Assembly: GCA_902478545.1 (NCBI GenBank)
Contig: CABSLA010000005.1
Span: 1-64,000 of the forward strand
Length of the DNA stretch: 64,000 nt
Origin: an uncultured Collinsella sp.
GTDB lineage: Bacteria; Actinomycetota; Coriobacteriia; Coriobacteriales; Coriobacteriaceae
Direction of reading: 5' to 3'
Within the stretch, counting starts at the first letter, position 1; each line of letters starts with the position of its first letter. Positions 35,776-44,327 of the stretch are shown piece after piece. The translations under genes were made by a program, and so were the position numbers. A model generated the notes under the pieces. That model was not told the origin of the DNA and did not search any database. It saw only the letters and a list, made by a program, of their open reading frames with translations.

Positions 35776-36690
35776 ATGGGTACGGTGAGAAACGCGCGCG
35801 TTAACCAGGGCGGCCCCAAGTGCGCCGGCATCGTGGGCCTTGGCCTCATCGGCGGCAGTTTTGCCCGCGGCTATGCGCAGGCGGGCGTCCGCGTGCTGGC
35901 CTGGGACCCCGATGACGATGTCATGACAGCCGCCAGCATGGGCACTGTCGCCGGAGAGCTCAACGACAAGACACTCGGCGAATGCGACATCATCGTCCTG
36001 GCTTGCTACCCCGAGGCCTGCATCGAGTGGCTCGAGGCGCACGCCCAAGCGCTCGCCGACGCCACCGACACCGAGGCCATCATGGGTCCCGTGGTGATCG
36101 ACACCGTGGGCGTCAAGGGCATCGTGTGCGAACGTGCCTTTGAGCTTGCCCGCGAGCACGGCTTTTACTTTGTGGGCGCGCACCCCATGGCGGGCACGCA
36201 GTACTCGGGCTACGCACACTCCCGCGCCGACCTGTTCCAGGGCGCCCCGCTCGTGCTCGTGCCGCCCGCGGTGGACGACGCACTTAAGCTGGAGCTTTTG
36301 GGCCAGGTGCGCGAGATGGTGCGCCCCTTGGGCTTTGGCAAGTTCAGCGTGACCAGCGCCGCCGAGCACGACCGCGTCATCGCCTTCACGAGCCAGCTTG
36401 CGCACGTGGTATCCAACGCCTACGTCAAGAGCCCCACTGCCCAGGTCCACCACGGCTTTTCGGCCGGTAGCTACCGCGATCTCACCCGTGTGGCGCACCT
36501 CAATCCTCAGATGTGGTCCGAGCTCATGATCGACGACGCCGACGCGCTTGCCTTCGAGATCGACCATCTGATCGACTCGCTCGGAGCCTACAGCCGCGCG
36601 CTCAAGAACCGCGACCAGCGTTATCTTGAGAATCTCCTAGCCGAGGGTGATCGCATCAAGCGCGCACTCGACGACGAGAGCGCTCACTAG
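35776..36690 (+). CDS. tyrA: Prephenate dehydrogenase
   Basis: Protein of 304 residues converting prephenate to 4-hydroxyphenylpyruvate. NAD-binding GIVGLGLIGGSFA is near residue 18. The catalytic-domain segment FVGAHPMAGTQYSGYAHSRADLFQGA carries the conserved His. There is no fused chorismate mutase or ACT domain; mutase activity is on PheA. It lies four bases after aroF. Confidence 0.94.
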   Translation: MGTVRNARVNQGGPKCAGIVGLGLIGGSFARGYAQAGVRVLAWDPDDDVMTAASMGTVAGELNDKTLGECDIIVLACYPEACIEWLEAHAQALADATDTEAIMGPVVIDTVGVKGIVCERAFELAREHGFYFVGAHPMAGTQYSGYAHSRADLFQGAPLVLVPPAVDDALKLELLGQVREMVRPLGFGKFSVTSAAEHDRVIAFTSQLAHVVSNAYVKSPTAQVHHGFSAGSYRDLTRVAHLNPQMWSELMIDDADALAFEIDHLIDSLGAYSRALKNRDQRYLENLLAEGDRIKRALDDESAH

Positions 36691-36726
36691 ACCACCTATC
36701 ACGCCAGGTCGAAAGGACCATAGCTT

Positions 36727-37833
36727 ATGGCGATTACCATCGATATCGACACCGCACGCCCCTACCAGGTACACGTGGGCACTTTCTTGCTGGAGCAGGC
36801 AGGCCCGCTCGTACGCGCCACCGCCGGCGGCTCGCGCGCCGTCATCGTGACGGACACCAACGTAGGTCCCCTCTACCAGATGCCCGTTAAGCAGAGCCTG
36901 GAGGCCGCAGGCTACGAGGTGAGCATCTGCACCTTCGAGGCCGGCGAGGCCCATAAGCGTGCCGAGACCTACGTTGCCATTTTGGAGTTTGTGGCCGAGC
37001 ACGAGCTTTCGCGCTCCGACGTGATCGTGGCGCTCGGCGGCGGCGTCGTGGGCGACGTGGCGGGCTTTGTGGCCGCCACCTACATGCGCGGCTGCAAGTT
37101 TGTGCAGATTCCCACAAGCCTGCTCGCCATGGTGGACTCGTCAGTGGGCGGCAAGACGGCCATCGACCTGGCTGCCGGCAAGAACCTGGCTGGCGCCTTT
37201 TGGCAGCCGAGCGTGGTTATCGCCGACGTGGGATGCCTTGCCACACTCACGCCCGAGCAGTTCGCCGACGGCTGCGGCGAAGTTGTCAAGCACGCCGTAA
37301 TCGCCGATCCGGAGCTTTTCGTCGAACTGGAGAAGACCCCGCTCACGCTGGAGCTGCTCAACCGCGATGTGGCCCGCGTAGCACTCATCATCGCCCGCAA
37401 TATCGACATCAAGCGCGCCGTGGTCGTCGCCGACGAGCGCGAAACCAACCAGCGCAAGCTCCTCAACTTTGGACACAGCGCCGGACACGCCGTTGAGGCC
37501 TGCGAGCACTTTGAGCTCGGACACGGCAACTGCGTGTCGATCGGCATGGGCATCATCACGCGCGCCGCGGCCCTGCACGGCGTCTGCGATGCCGCACTGC
37601 CCGGTCGTATTGAGGAGCTCTGCGCCCGCCATGGCCTCAAGACCCGCTGCGACCTCGATGTCGATGCCGTCTTTGCCGAGGCGCTCCACGACAAGAAGCG
37701 CACGGGCGACACCATCGACCTGGTGATTCCGCACGGCATTGGCCGCTGCAGCATCGACCGCACGCCGCTTTCCACTTTCCACGAACTCATTGCCGAAGGC
37801 CTCGGCCAGAAGGGAGACGCATCCGCATGCTAG
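36727..37833 (+). CDS. aroB: 3-dehydroquinate synthase
   Basis: Protein of 368 residues; NAD- and metal-dependent cyclisation of DAHP. Characteristic segments are ALGGGVVGDVAGFVAATYMRG, IPTSLLAMVDSSVGGKTAIDL, and metal-binding glutamate/histidines in DGCGEVVKHAVI and LNFGHSAGHAVEA. The stop overlaps aroA by seven bases. Confidence 0.97.
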   Translation: MAITIDIDTARPYQVHVGTFLLEQAGPLVRATAGGSRAVIVTDTNVGPLYQMPVKQSLEAAGYEVSICTFEAGEAHKRAETYVAILEFVAEHELSRSDVIVALGGGVVGDVAGFVAATYMRGCKFVQIPTSLLAMVDSSVGGKTAIDLAAGKNLAGAFWQPSVVIADVGCLATLTPEQFADGCGEVVKHAVIADPELFVELEKTPLTLELLNRDVARVALIIARNIDIKRAVVVADERETNQRKLLNFGHSAGHAVEACEHFELGHGNCVSIGMGIITRAAALHGVCDAALPGRIEELCARHGLKTRCDLDVDAVFAEALHDKKRTGDTIDLVIPHGIGRCSIDRTPLSTFHELIAEGLGQKGDASAC

Positions 37834-39146
37834 CCCGCATCACCCCGTCCCCGCTCAAGGGCACCGTTCCCGCCATCGCGTCCAAGTCGATGGCGCATCG
37901 CCTGATCATCTGCGCCGCGCTTGCCAACGGCGAGACGCACGTTACCTGCAACACTACCTGCGCCGACATCGAGGCCACGGTGCGTTGCCTTACGGCCCTG
38001 GGCGCCCGCATCGAGACCGTCGAGGACGGCTTCCAGGTCCACCCCACCATGAAGAGTGTTGAGTTTGGCCTGCTCAAGGCCCTTGCCGGCGGCACGCTTG
38101 ACTGCGGCGAAAGCGGCTCCACGCTGCGCTTTATGCTGCCTGTCGCCTGCGCGTTGGGTGCGGATGCCACCTTCGTGGGCCAGGGCCGCCTTGGCACTCG
38201 CCCGCTCTCCCCGCTCTCGGACGAGATCATCGCCGCCGGCTGCGACCTACAGGGTCTGGGCGGTTTTCCGCTCAAGACGAGCGGACGCATGCGCCCGGGT
38301 ACCTTTGTGCTGCCGGGCAACGTGAGCTCGCAGTATATCTCGGGCCTGCTGCTGGCAGCCCCGCTGCTTGCGCAGCCCTCCTGCGTGCAGGTGACCGGCC
38401 TCATTGAGAGTCGCCCCTATATCAACCTGACGATCCAGGCCATGAAGGCCTTTGGCGTCGAGGTCAACGTCGAGCGTATTCCCGCCCGGGACGGCCAGCC
38501 CGAGGTCACGAACTTCCGCGTGAGCAGTGGCTCGTATCGCACGCCCGGCAGCGTGGCCGTCGAGGGTGACTGGTCCAACGCTGCCTTTTGGCTGTGTGCC
38601 GGCGCCATCGGCACCGACCCCATCACCGTCGAGGGTGTGTCCCTGAGCTCCGCACAGGGCGACCGCAACGTGCTTGCCGCGCTTTCGCGCTTTGGTGCCC
38701 GCATCGTGCGCTCCACCAACGCCGCCACCGTGCAGTCCGATAAGCTCGCCGGCTTCGAGATGAGTGCCCACGACATTCCCGACCTGGTGCCCGTCATCTC
38801 GGCCGTGGCCTCGCTGGCACAGGGCCGCACCTTTATCCGCGATTGCGCCCGTCTGCGTATCAAGGAATCCGACCGCCTGGTCACCACCACCCGCGAGCTC
38901 ACCGCGCTGGGCGCGCAGGTGCGCATTGCCGGTGACGACCTCATCATCAAGGGTGTCGATGCCTTCACCGGCGGCGAGGTCGATTCGCACAACGACCATC
39001 GCATCGCCATGATGGCCGCTATCGCCGCGAGCCGCGCCACCGGCGAGGTCGTGATCCACGGCGCCGAGGCCGTCAACAAGTCCTATCCCGATTTCTTCGA
39101 CCACTACCGCCTGCTGGGCGGCAAGGTCACACTCGAGGAGGAATAG
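37827..39146 (+). CDS. aroA: 3-phosphoshikimate 1-carboxyvinyltransferase (EPSP synthase)
   Basis: Protein of 439 residues joining PEP to shikimate-3-phosphate. SKSMAHRLIICAALANG, CGESGSTLRFMLPVA and LRIKESDRL are the family signatures. VDSHNDHRIAMM lies near the C-terminus. Coupled to aroB by a seven-base overlap. Confidence 0.97.
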   Translation: MLARITPSPLKGTVPAIASKSMAHRLIICAALANGETHVTCNTTCADIEATVRCLTALGARIETVEDGFQVHPTMKSVEFGLLKALAGGTLDCGESGSTLRFMLPVACALGADATFVGQGRLGTRPLSPLSDEIIAAGCDLQGLGGFPLKTSGRMRPGTFVLPGNVSSQYISGLLLAAPLLAQPSCVQVTGLIESRPYINLTIQAMKAFGVEVNVERIPARDGQPEVTNFRVSSGSYRTPGSVAVEGDWSNAAFWLCAGAIGTDPITVEGVSLSSAQGDRNVLAALSRFGARIVRSTNAATVQSDKLAGFEMSAHDIPDLVPVISAVASLAQGRTFIRDCARLRIKESDRLVTTTRELTALGAQVRIAGDDLIIKGVDAFTGGEVDSHNDHRIAMMAAIAASRATGEVVIHGAEAVNKSYPDFFDHYRLLGGKVTLEEE

Positions 39147-39147
39147 C

Positions 39148-40245
39148 ATGTCCTCGACCTTTGGCAACGTCTTGCACGTAAGCATCTTCGGCCAGTCGCA
39201 CTCCCCCGCCATCGGCTGCTCGCTCGATGGCATTCCGGCGGGCATCGTTGTTGACCAGGAGCAGCTGCAGGCCTTCCTCGACCGTCGTGCCCCCGGTCGC
39301 GACGAGACCGCGACCAAACGCCGCGAGGCCGACGCCGCCCACATCATCGCCGGTGTGGTCGATGGACATAGCACCGGCGCGCCCATCGCCGCGATTATCG
39401 AGAACACCAACACGCGCTCCAAGGATTACTCCGAGCTGCGCCGCAAGCCCCGCCCCGGACATGCGGACTTCCCTGCGCGCGTGAAGTATCACAACATGCA
39501 CGATGTCGCCGGTGGCGGGCATTTCTCCGGCCGCCTAACGGCACCCCTGTGCATCGCCGGCGGCATTGCGCTGCAGGCACTCGAGGCCCGCGGCATTAAA
39601 GTGATGGCGCATGTGGCGCAGATCGGCGGCATCTCCGACCTGCCGATGGACGATATGGTCTATCGCGAGGCCGACCGCAAGGCGATCCTTACGAACGATC
39701 TGCCGTGCATTGACGCCGCCGCAGCCGGCCGCATGCGCGAGGAAATCCTAGCCGCGCGCGACGAACTCGACAGCATCGGCGGCATCGTGGAGTGCGGCAT
39801 TTACGGGCTTCCCGCGGGCATCGGCGACCCCATGTTCGACGGCATCGAGAACCGCATCGCGCAGATCGCGTTTGGCATTCCCGCCGTAAAGGGCGTGGAG
39901 TTTGGCATGGGCTTTGCCGTGGCCGCCATGCGCGGCAGCGAGAACAACGACCCGTATCGCATCGACGCCGAGACCGGCAAGATCGAGGTCGAGACCAATA
40001 ATGCCGGCGGCATCCTGGGCGGTATTTCGACCGGCGCGCCCGTCATGTGGCGCATGGCCGTAAAGCCGACGCCCTCAATTGGCCGCGAGCAGCAGACCGT
40101 AGACATGGACGCCATGGAAAATGCCGAACTCTCGGTCCACGGCCGTCACGATCCCTGCATCGTCCCGCGCGCTGTCCCCGTAGCCGAGGCAGCCGCCGCC
40201 CTCGCGATTTGGGACGCCCTCCTCGAGGACGCAGGCCAGCTTTAG
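39148..40245 (+). CDS. aroC: Chorismate synthase
   Basis: Protein of 365 residues; FMN-dependent formation of chorismate. It opens with FGNVLHVSIFGQSHSPAIGC, followed by RPGHADFPARVKY, the GGHFSGRLTAPL segment and, late, GILGGISTGAPV. Starts one base after the aroA stop, with GAGGAG upstream. Confidence 0.97.
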   Translation: MSSTFGNVLHVSIFGQSHSPAIGCSLDGIPAGIVVDQEQLQAFLDRRAPGRDETATKRREADAAHIIAGVVDGHSTGAPIAAIIENTNTRSKDYSELRRKPRPGHADFPARVKYHNMHDVAGGGHFSGRLTAPLCIAGGIALQALEARGIKVMAHVAQIGGISDLPMDDMVYREADRKAILTNDLPCIDAAAAGRMREEILAARDELDSIGGIVECGIYGLPAGIGDPMFDGIENRIAQIAFGIPAVKGVEFGMGFAVAAMRGSENNDPYRIDAETGKIEVETNNAGGILGGISTGAPVMWRMAVKPTPSIGREQQTVDMDAMENAELSVHGRHDPCIVPRAVPVAEAAAALAIWDALLEDAGQL

Positions 40246-40259
40246 TCCACCCACCCCAA

Positions 40260-40386
40260 GGGTAGTTAATTTGGGACGGGGCTATTTTAGCTACCCCCAT
40301 ATGCCAGTTGATATTTGCCTTGGCACCCATCGATTCGACGACAGTCAAAGGGTAGCTAAAAAAGCCCCGTCCCAAATTAACTACCC
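40260..40386. repeat. Inverted REP pair (BIME-like) inside the aro operon
   Basis: A perfect 24-bp arm at 40260-40283 (GGGTAGTTAATTT, then GGGACGGGGCT) is repeated inverted at 40363-40386. A second inner inverted pair lies at 40285-40296 and 40350-40361. Each half is itself an imperfect palindrome. The GGGACGGGG core is shared with the REPs beside the RAYT gene at 13788. It sits between aroC and pheA without an obvious terminator T tract. Confidence 0.85.
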
Positions 40387-40414
40387 CAGGCAACCATTCA
40401 CGAAAGGGGTCTAG

Positions 40415-41560
40415 ATGGACCTTGCCGATATTCGCCAGACCATCGATGCCATCGACACCACGCTCCTCAACAGCTTTGTCGAGCGCATGGACATTGCCAC
40501 CGAGGTCGCCAAGTCAAAAATCGAGATGGGCAAGGCCGTCTTCGACCCCGCCCGCGAGCGCTCCAAACTCAACAACCTCGCCAGTCGCGCACCCGAGCGC
40601 TACGAGGCCCAGACCATCACCCTGTTCCGCCTCCTCATGAGCATGAGCAAGGCCGAGCAGCAGCGCTACATCAACGAGCTCAAGGGCATCACGGTGTCGC
40701 AAAAGGCCCATGCCACGGCCGCAGCCTTTGACACACCCTTCCCCCAGACGGCCACCGTCGCCTGCCAGGGCGTCGAAGGCGCCTACAGCCAGATCGCCGC
40801 ATGCAAGCTCTTCGACGTGCCGGATATCGCCTTCTTTGAGACCTTTGAGGGCGTCATGCGCGCCGTACGCGACGGCTTCTGCGAGTTTGGCGTGCTGCCC
40901 ATCGAAAACTCAACCGCCGGCTCGGTCAACGCCGTCTACGACCTGCTCGCCCAGTTCGACTTCCATATCGTGCGCTCGCTGCGCCTCAAGATCGACCACA
41001 ACTTGCTCGTCAAGCCCGGCACCAAGCTCGCGGACATACGCGAGGTCTACAGCCACGGTCAGGCCATCGCGCAGTGCGCTAGCTTTATCGAGGCGCACGG
41101 TCTGCACGCCACCAAGTACCCCAACACCGCCATGTCGGCCGAGATGGTCGCCAGCTCCGAGCGCACCGATGTTGCCGCCATCGCATCGCGTAGCTGCGCG
41201 GCACTCTATGGCCTGGAGGTGCTGGAACCCAATATCCAGGACTCTGACAACAACTACACGCGCTTTGTCGTCATCAGCCGCGAGCCGCGCGTCTATCCCG
41301 GTGCCAACCGCACCTCGCTCATGATCACCACGGCCAATGAGCCGGGTGCCCTCTATCGCGTGCTCGAGCGCTTCTACGCGCTCAGCATCAACCTCATCAA
41401 GCTCGAGAGCCGCCCCATCCCCGGCCGCGACTTTGAGTTTATGTTCTACTTTGATCTGGACTGCCCCTTTGGCAGCAAGGCCCTCGACGACCTGCTCGAT
41501 TCCATCGACGACGTGTGCGAGAGCTTCACCTACTTTGGCAGCTACACGGAGGTGCTCTAG
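40415..41560 (+). CDS. pheA: Bifunctional chorismate mutase / prephenate dehydratase
   Basis: Protein of 381 residues. Residues 1-90 are an AroQ-class chorismate mutase (DLADIRQTIDAIDTTLLNSFVERM). Residues about 108-285 are the dehydratase, with VACQGVEGAYSQIAACK, LPIENSTAGSVNAVYDLL and the catalytic TRF in NNYTRFVVI. About 295-380 is an ACT domain with GALYRVLERFYALSINLIKLESRP, the phenylalanine-binding ESRP motif, so feedback inhibition is expected. It supplies prephenate to TyrA too. Confidence 0.96.
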   Translation: MDLADIRQTIDAIDTTLLNSFVERMDIATEVAKSKIEMGKAVFDPARERSKLNNLASRAPERYEAQTITLFRLLMSMSKAEQQRYINELKGITVSQKAHATAAAFDTPFPQTATVACQGVEGAYSQIAACKLFDVPDIAFFETFEGVMRAVRDGFCEFGVLPIENSTAGSVNAVYDLLAQFDFHIVRSLRLKIDHNLLVKPGTKLADIREVYSHGQAIAQCASFIEAHGLHATKYPNTAMSAEMVASSERTDVAAIASRSCAALYGLEVLEPNIQDSDNNYTRFVVISREPRVYPGANRTSLMITTANEPGALYRVLERFYALSINLIKLESRPIPGRDFEFMFYFDLDCPFGSKALDDLLDSIDDVCESFTYFGSYTEVL

Positions 41561-42811
41561 ATGACCGATACCGCCGCAACCCGTCCCTACGGCGTACTGG
41601 GCCGTGTGCTGGGCCACAGCTACACCCCGACCATCTACAAGGAGCTCGCGGGGCTTGAGTACGTGCGCTTTGAGCGCGAGCCCGAGGACCTCCAGGCCTT
41701 TATGACCGGCGACGAATGGGAGGGCACCAACGTGACCATCCCCTACAAGCGCGCCGTCATGGACTACCTGGACGAGTTGAGTCCCCTGGCCGAGCGCATG
41801 GGCAACGTCAACACCATCACACGCCTACCTGACGGTCGCCTGCGCGGCGACAACACCGACTACTTTGGTTTTCGGTGCCTGGTCGAGGAGTTGGGCGTTG
41901 AGGTTGCCGGCAAGAAGGCCCTCGTGCTCGGTGCCACCGGCGGCGCCGGCACCACGGCAAGTATGGTGCTGGGAGACATGGGCGCCATCGTCGTACCCGT
42001 GGGTCGCACGAGCGAAGTCAACTACAGCAACATCGCGCAGCAGTCCGACGCCGCCCTGCTCGTCAACTGCACGCCTGCCGGCATGTTCCCCCACTGCCCC
42101 GACGCGCCTTGCACACTCGAAGGGCTCGATGCGCTCGAGGGCGTTATCGACATTGTCTACAACCCCGCTCGCACGGGACTCATGCTCGAGGCCGAGCGCC
42201 GCGGCATCCCCTGCATCGGTGGCCTGTTCATGCTTGTTGCCCAGGCGGCACAAGCTGTCGAGCGCTACACCGGCCAAGTCACCCCGCGCGAGCGCATCCT
42301 GGACGTAACGGAGCGCCTGTCACGCCGCGAACAGAACATCGCGCTGATCGGCATGCCGGGCTCGGGCAAGACCCGCGTGGGCGAGCAGATCGCCCTGCTC
42401 ACGGGTCGCGAGCACATCGACCTGGATCGCGCCCTCGAGGAGCGTCTGGGCATGCCCTGTGCCGACTTTATCGTCAAGCGCGGCGAGGCCGCCTTCCGCG
42501 AGCAGGAGACGGCGGCGCTGGCCGACATCTCCAAGCGCAGCGGCCTGGTGCTCTCCACCGGCGGCGGCGTGGTAACGCGCGACGAGAACTACCCGCTGCT
42601 GCACCAGAACAGCCAGATCGTGATGCTCAACCGCAAGCTCGACGAGCTCGCCCACAAGGGCCGCCCCATCACCGCGCGCGACGGCATCGACAAGCTGGCC
42701 GAGCAGCGTATGCCGCGCTACCGCGCCTGGGCCGACTACATCATCGACTCACGCGACTGCGCCGCCAACACCGCCCATGCCCTCCTCGACACCCTCCCAC
42801 CCGCTCTCTAA
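41561..42811 (+). CDS. aroE-aroK: Fused shikimate dehydrogenase / shikimate kinase
   Basis: Protein of 416 residues with two enzymes of consecutive steps. Residues 1-245 are AroE: LGHSYTP (shikimate site), NVTIPYK with catalytic Lys, DNTDYFGF, and NADP-binding LGATGGAGTTAS. Residues about 258-416 are AroK: P-loop GMPGSGKTRVG, DLDRALEERLGM, RGEAAFREQE and STGGGVVTRD. The ATG directly follows the pheA stop with no gap. The fusion leaves no doubt that both parts are needed in the order dehydroshikimate to shikimate to shikimate-3-phosphate. Confidence 0.96.
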   Translation: MTDTAATRPYGVLGRVLGHSYTPTIYKELAGLEYVRFEREPEDLQAFMTGDEWEGTNVTIPYKRAVMDYLDELSPLAERMGNVNTITRLPDGRLRGDNTDYFGFRCLVEELGVEVAGKKALVLGATGGAGTTASMVLGDMGAIVVPVGRTSEVNYSNIAQQSDAALLVNCTPAGMFPHCPDAPCTLEGLDALEGVIDIVYNPARTGLMLEAERRGIPCIGGLFMLVAQAAQAVERYTGQVTPRERILDVTERLSRREQNIALIGMPGSGKTRVGEQIALLTGREHIDLDRALEERLGMPCADFIVKRGEAAFREQETAALADISKRSGLVLSTGGGVVTRDENYPLLHQNSQIVMLNRKLDELAHKGRPITARDGIDKLAEQRMPRYRAWADYIIDSRDCAANTAHALLDTLPPAL

Positions 42812-42813
42812 CC

Positions 42814-42854
42814 AAAACCACCACAAAGGGGGCAGGCACCTTTGTGGTGGTTTT
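42814..42854 (+). repeat. 16-bp hairpin with GGGGCAGGCACC core
   Basis: AAAACCACCACAAAGG (42814-42829) pairs perfectly with CCTTTGTGGTGGTTTT (42839-42854) around GGGCAGGCA. The T run makes it look like a terminator. The GGGGGCAGGCACC core is of the kind seen in REP-like repeats, so it may be another REP family used as an intergenic terminator between aroEK and aroQ. Confidence 0.7.
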
Positions 42855-42875
42855 TCAACTGCAAAGGAAGCAACC

Positions 42876-43313
42876 ATGAAAGCACTCGTCATTAACGGCC
42901 CCAACCTCAACATGCTCGGCATTCGCGAGCCAGGCATCTACGGCAGCGACAACTACGATCGCTTAGTGCAGATCTGCCAGGAAGCGGGTGCCGCACAGGG
43001 CTTCGACGAGGTCGAGGTCTTCCAGTCTAACCACGAGGGCAGCATCGTCGACAAGATCCAGGAGGCTTACGGAAAGGTCGACGGCATCGTCATCAACCCG
43101 GCCGCCTACACGCACACAAGCGTGGCCATCCTGGACGCGCTCAAAGCCGTCGCCATCCCGGCTGTGGAGGTCCACATTAGCGCCGTAGAGACGCGCGAAG
43201 ACTTCCGTCAAGTGAGCTATGCGCGCCTAGCCTGCTTCGTCACCATCACCGGCGAAGGCCTCCAGGGCTACGCACACGCGATGGAGCTGTTGAAAGAGCA
43301 TCTGGAAAAGTAA
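42876..43313 (+). CDS. aroQ: Type II 3-dehydroquinate dehydratase
   Basis: Protein of 145 residues. GPNLNMLGIREPGIYG, the FFQSNHEG-like FQSNHEGSIVDKIQ, INPAAYTHTSVAI and VEVHISAVETRE carry the known active-site residues (Tyr, Asn, His). The start at the ATG 42876 behind AAAGGAAG excludes a longer frame that would run through the hairpin. It completes the chorismate pathway. Confidence 0.97.
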   Translation: MKALVINGPNLNMLGIREPGIYGSDNYDRLVQICQEAGAAQGFDEVEVFQSNHEGSIVDKIQEAYGKVDGIVINPAAYTHTSVAILDALKAVAIPAVEVHISAVETREDFRQVSYARLACFVTITGEGLQGYAHAMELLKEHLEK

Positions 43314-43374
43314 AATGCCAACCCCAACAAACAGCAGCGGCTTGTTTGCGCTCGGCTTCAGCAGCATACAAGAT

Positions 43375-43407
43375 GAAAAAAGCCCAGACCACCAAGCGGT
43401 CCGGGCT
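43375..43407 (-). terminator. Terminator after tRNA-Arg(TCT)
   Basis: AGCCCGGACC pairs with GGTCTGGGCT on the minus strand (one mismatch or G-U), followed by TTTTTT. It may also terminate aroQ from the plus side. Confidence 0.8.
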
Positions 43408-43417
43408 TAATAAACGA

Positions 43418-43494
43418 TGGTGCTCCATGGCGGATTCGAACCGTCGACCTTGGGATTAGAAGTCCCCTGCTCTATCCAACTGAGCTAATGGAGC
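43418..43494 (-). tRNA. tRNA-Arg (anticodon TCT)
   Basis: A 77-nt cloverleaf with encoded CCA. Acceptor GCTCCAT/ATGGAGC is perfect. The D stem is GCTC/GAGC. The anticodon loop CTTCTAA gives TCT. The T arm is GACGG-TTCGAAT-CCGCC with a small mismatch. Confidence 0.95.
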
Positions 43495-43548
43495 AAATAG
43501 CCGCACGCCCAAGCAAGCGCAAGCCTGTCAGGCGCAAGTAATTATAAC

Positions 43549-44319
43549 CTAGTTGAACTGCTCGCGATACGCCTTGCAGACCTCATCAACCGGGCCGTCC
43601 ATGCGAAGGTCACCCTTCTCAATCCAAACGGCACGCTGGCAGATGCGCTCAACCTGCTCCATAGAGTGCGAAACGAACAGAACCGTCACGTCGCCGCTCT
43701 GGATAAAGTGCTGGATACGGTCCTCGCACTTCTGCTGGAAGAACACATCACCGACGGACAACGTCTCGTCAACGATCAGAATATCGGGCTCGGTAATCGT
43801 CGCGATTGCAAAGGCGATACGCGCCACCATGCCCGAGGAGAAGTTCTTAAGCGGCATATCGACAAAGTTCTGCAGCTCAGCGAATTCGATAATGCCGTCA
43901 AAGTTGGCATCGATGAACTCCTTGGTATAGCCAAGCAGGGCGCCGTTCAGATAAATGTTCTCGCGGGCGGTCAGCTCGGGGTCAAAACCAGCACCAAGCT
44001 CAATCAGCGGCGCGATGTTACCGTGCACCTTAACGCTGCCCTCGCTTGGCTCAAGCACACCGGCGATAATCTTGAGCATCGTAGACTTACCGGAACCATT
44101 GGTGCCAACCAGACCGACAACTTCGCCGCGATGAATATCGAACGAGATGTGCTTAAGCGCTCTAAACTCCTCAAAGAACAGCTCGTGCTTGGCAAGCTTA
44201 ATGAAGTACTCCTTGAGGTTGGTCAGCGACTCGGACGCCATGTTAAAGATCATGGTAACGTCGTCGACCTCGACAGCCAGAGGCTGCTCGCTGTAATCAA
44301 CAACAGATTCAGTCATCAC
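43549..44319 (-). CDS. Polysaccharide/teichoic acid ABC exporter ATPase
   Basis: Protein of 256 residues of the TagH/Wzt group. Walker A is GTNGSGKST, the signature variant is LKNFSSGMVARIAFA, Walker B is ILIVDETLSVGD, and the switch His is in VLFVSHSMEQV. There is no C-terminal carbohydrate-binding domain, so it is the short form. It powers the permease encoded nine bases upstream. Confidence 0.92.
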   Translation of the reverse strand: MMTESVVDYSEQPLAVEVDDVTMIFNMASESLTNLKEYFIKLAKHELFFEEFRALKHISFDIHRGEVVGLVGTNGSGKSTMLKIIAGVLEPSEGSVKVHGNIAPLIELGAGFDPELTARENIYLNGALLGYTKEFIDANFDGIIEFAELQNFVDMPLKNFSSGMVARIAFAIATITEPDILIVDETLSVGDVFFQQKCEDRIQHFIQSGDVTVLFVSHSMEQVERICQRAVWIEKGDLRMDGPVDEVCKAYREQFN

Positions 44320-44327
44320 AGCACTCC

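Noticed and set aside
34762..36567. 600-codon minus-strand frame opposite aroF and tyrA
   Set aside because: Antisense shadow of two clear enzymes; no family character.
42777..42875. Extended N-terminus for AroQ
   Set aside because: It would translate the intergenic hairpin; the true AroQ start MKALVINGPN is at 42876.
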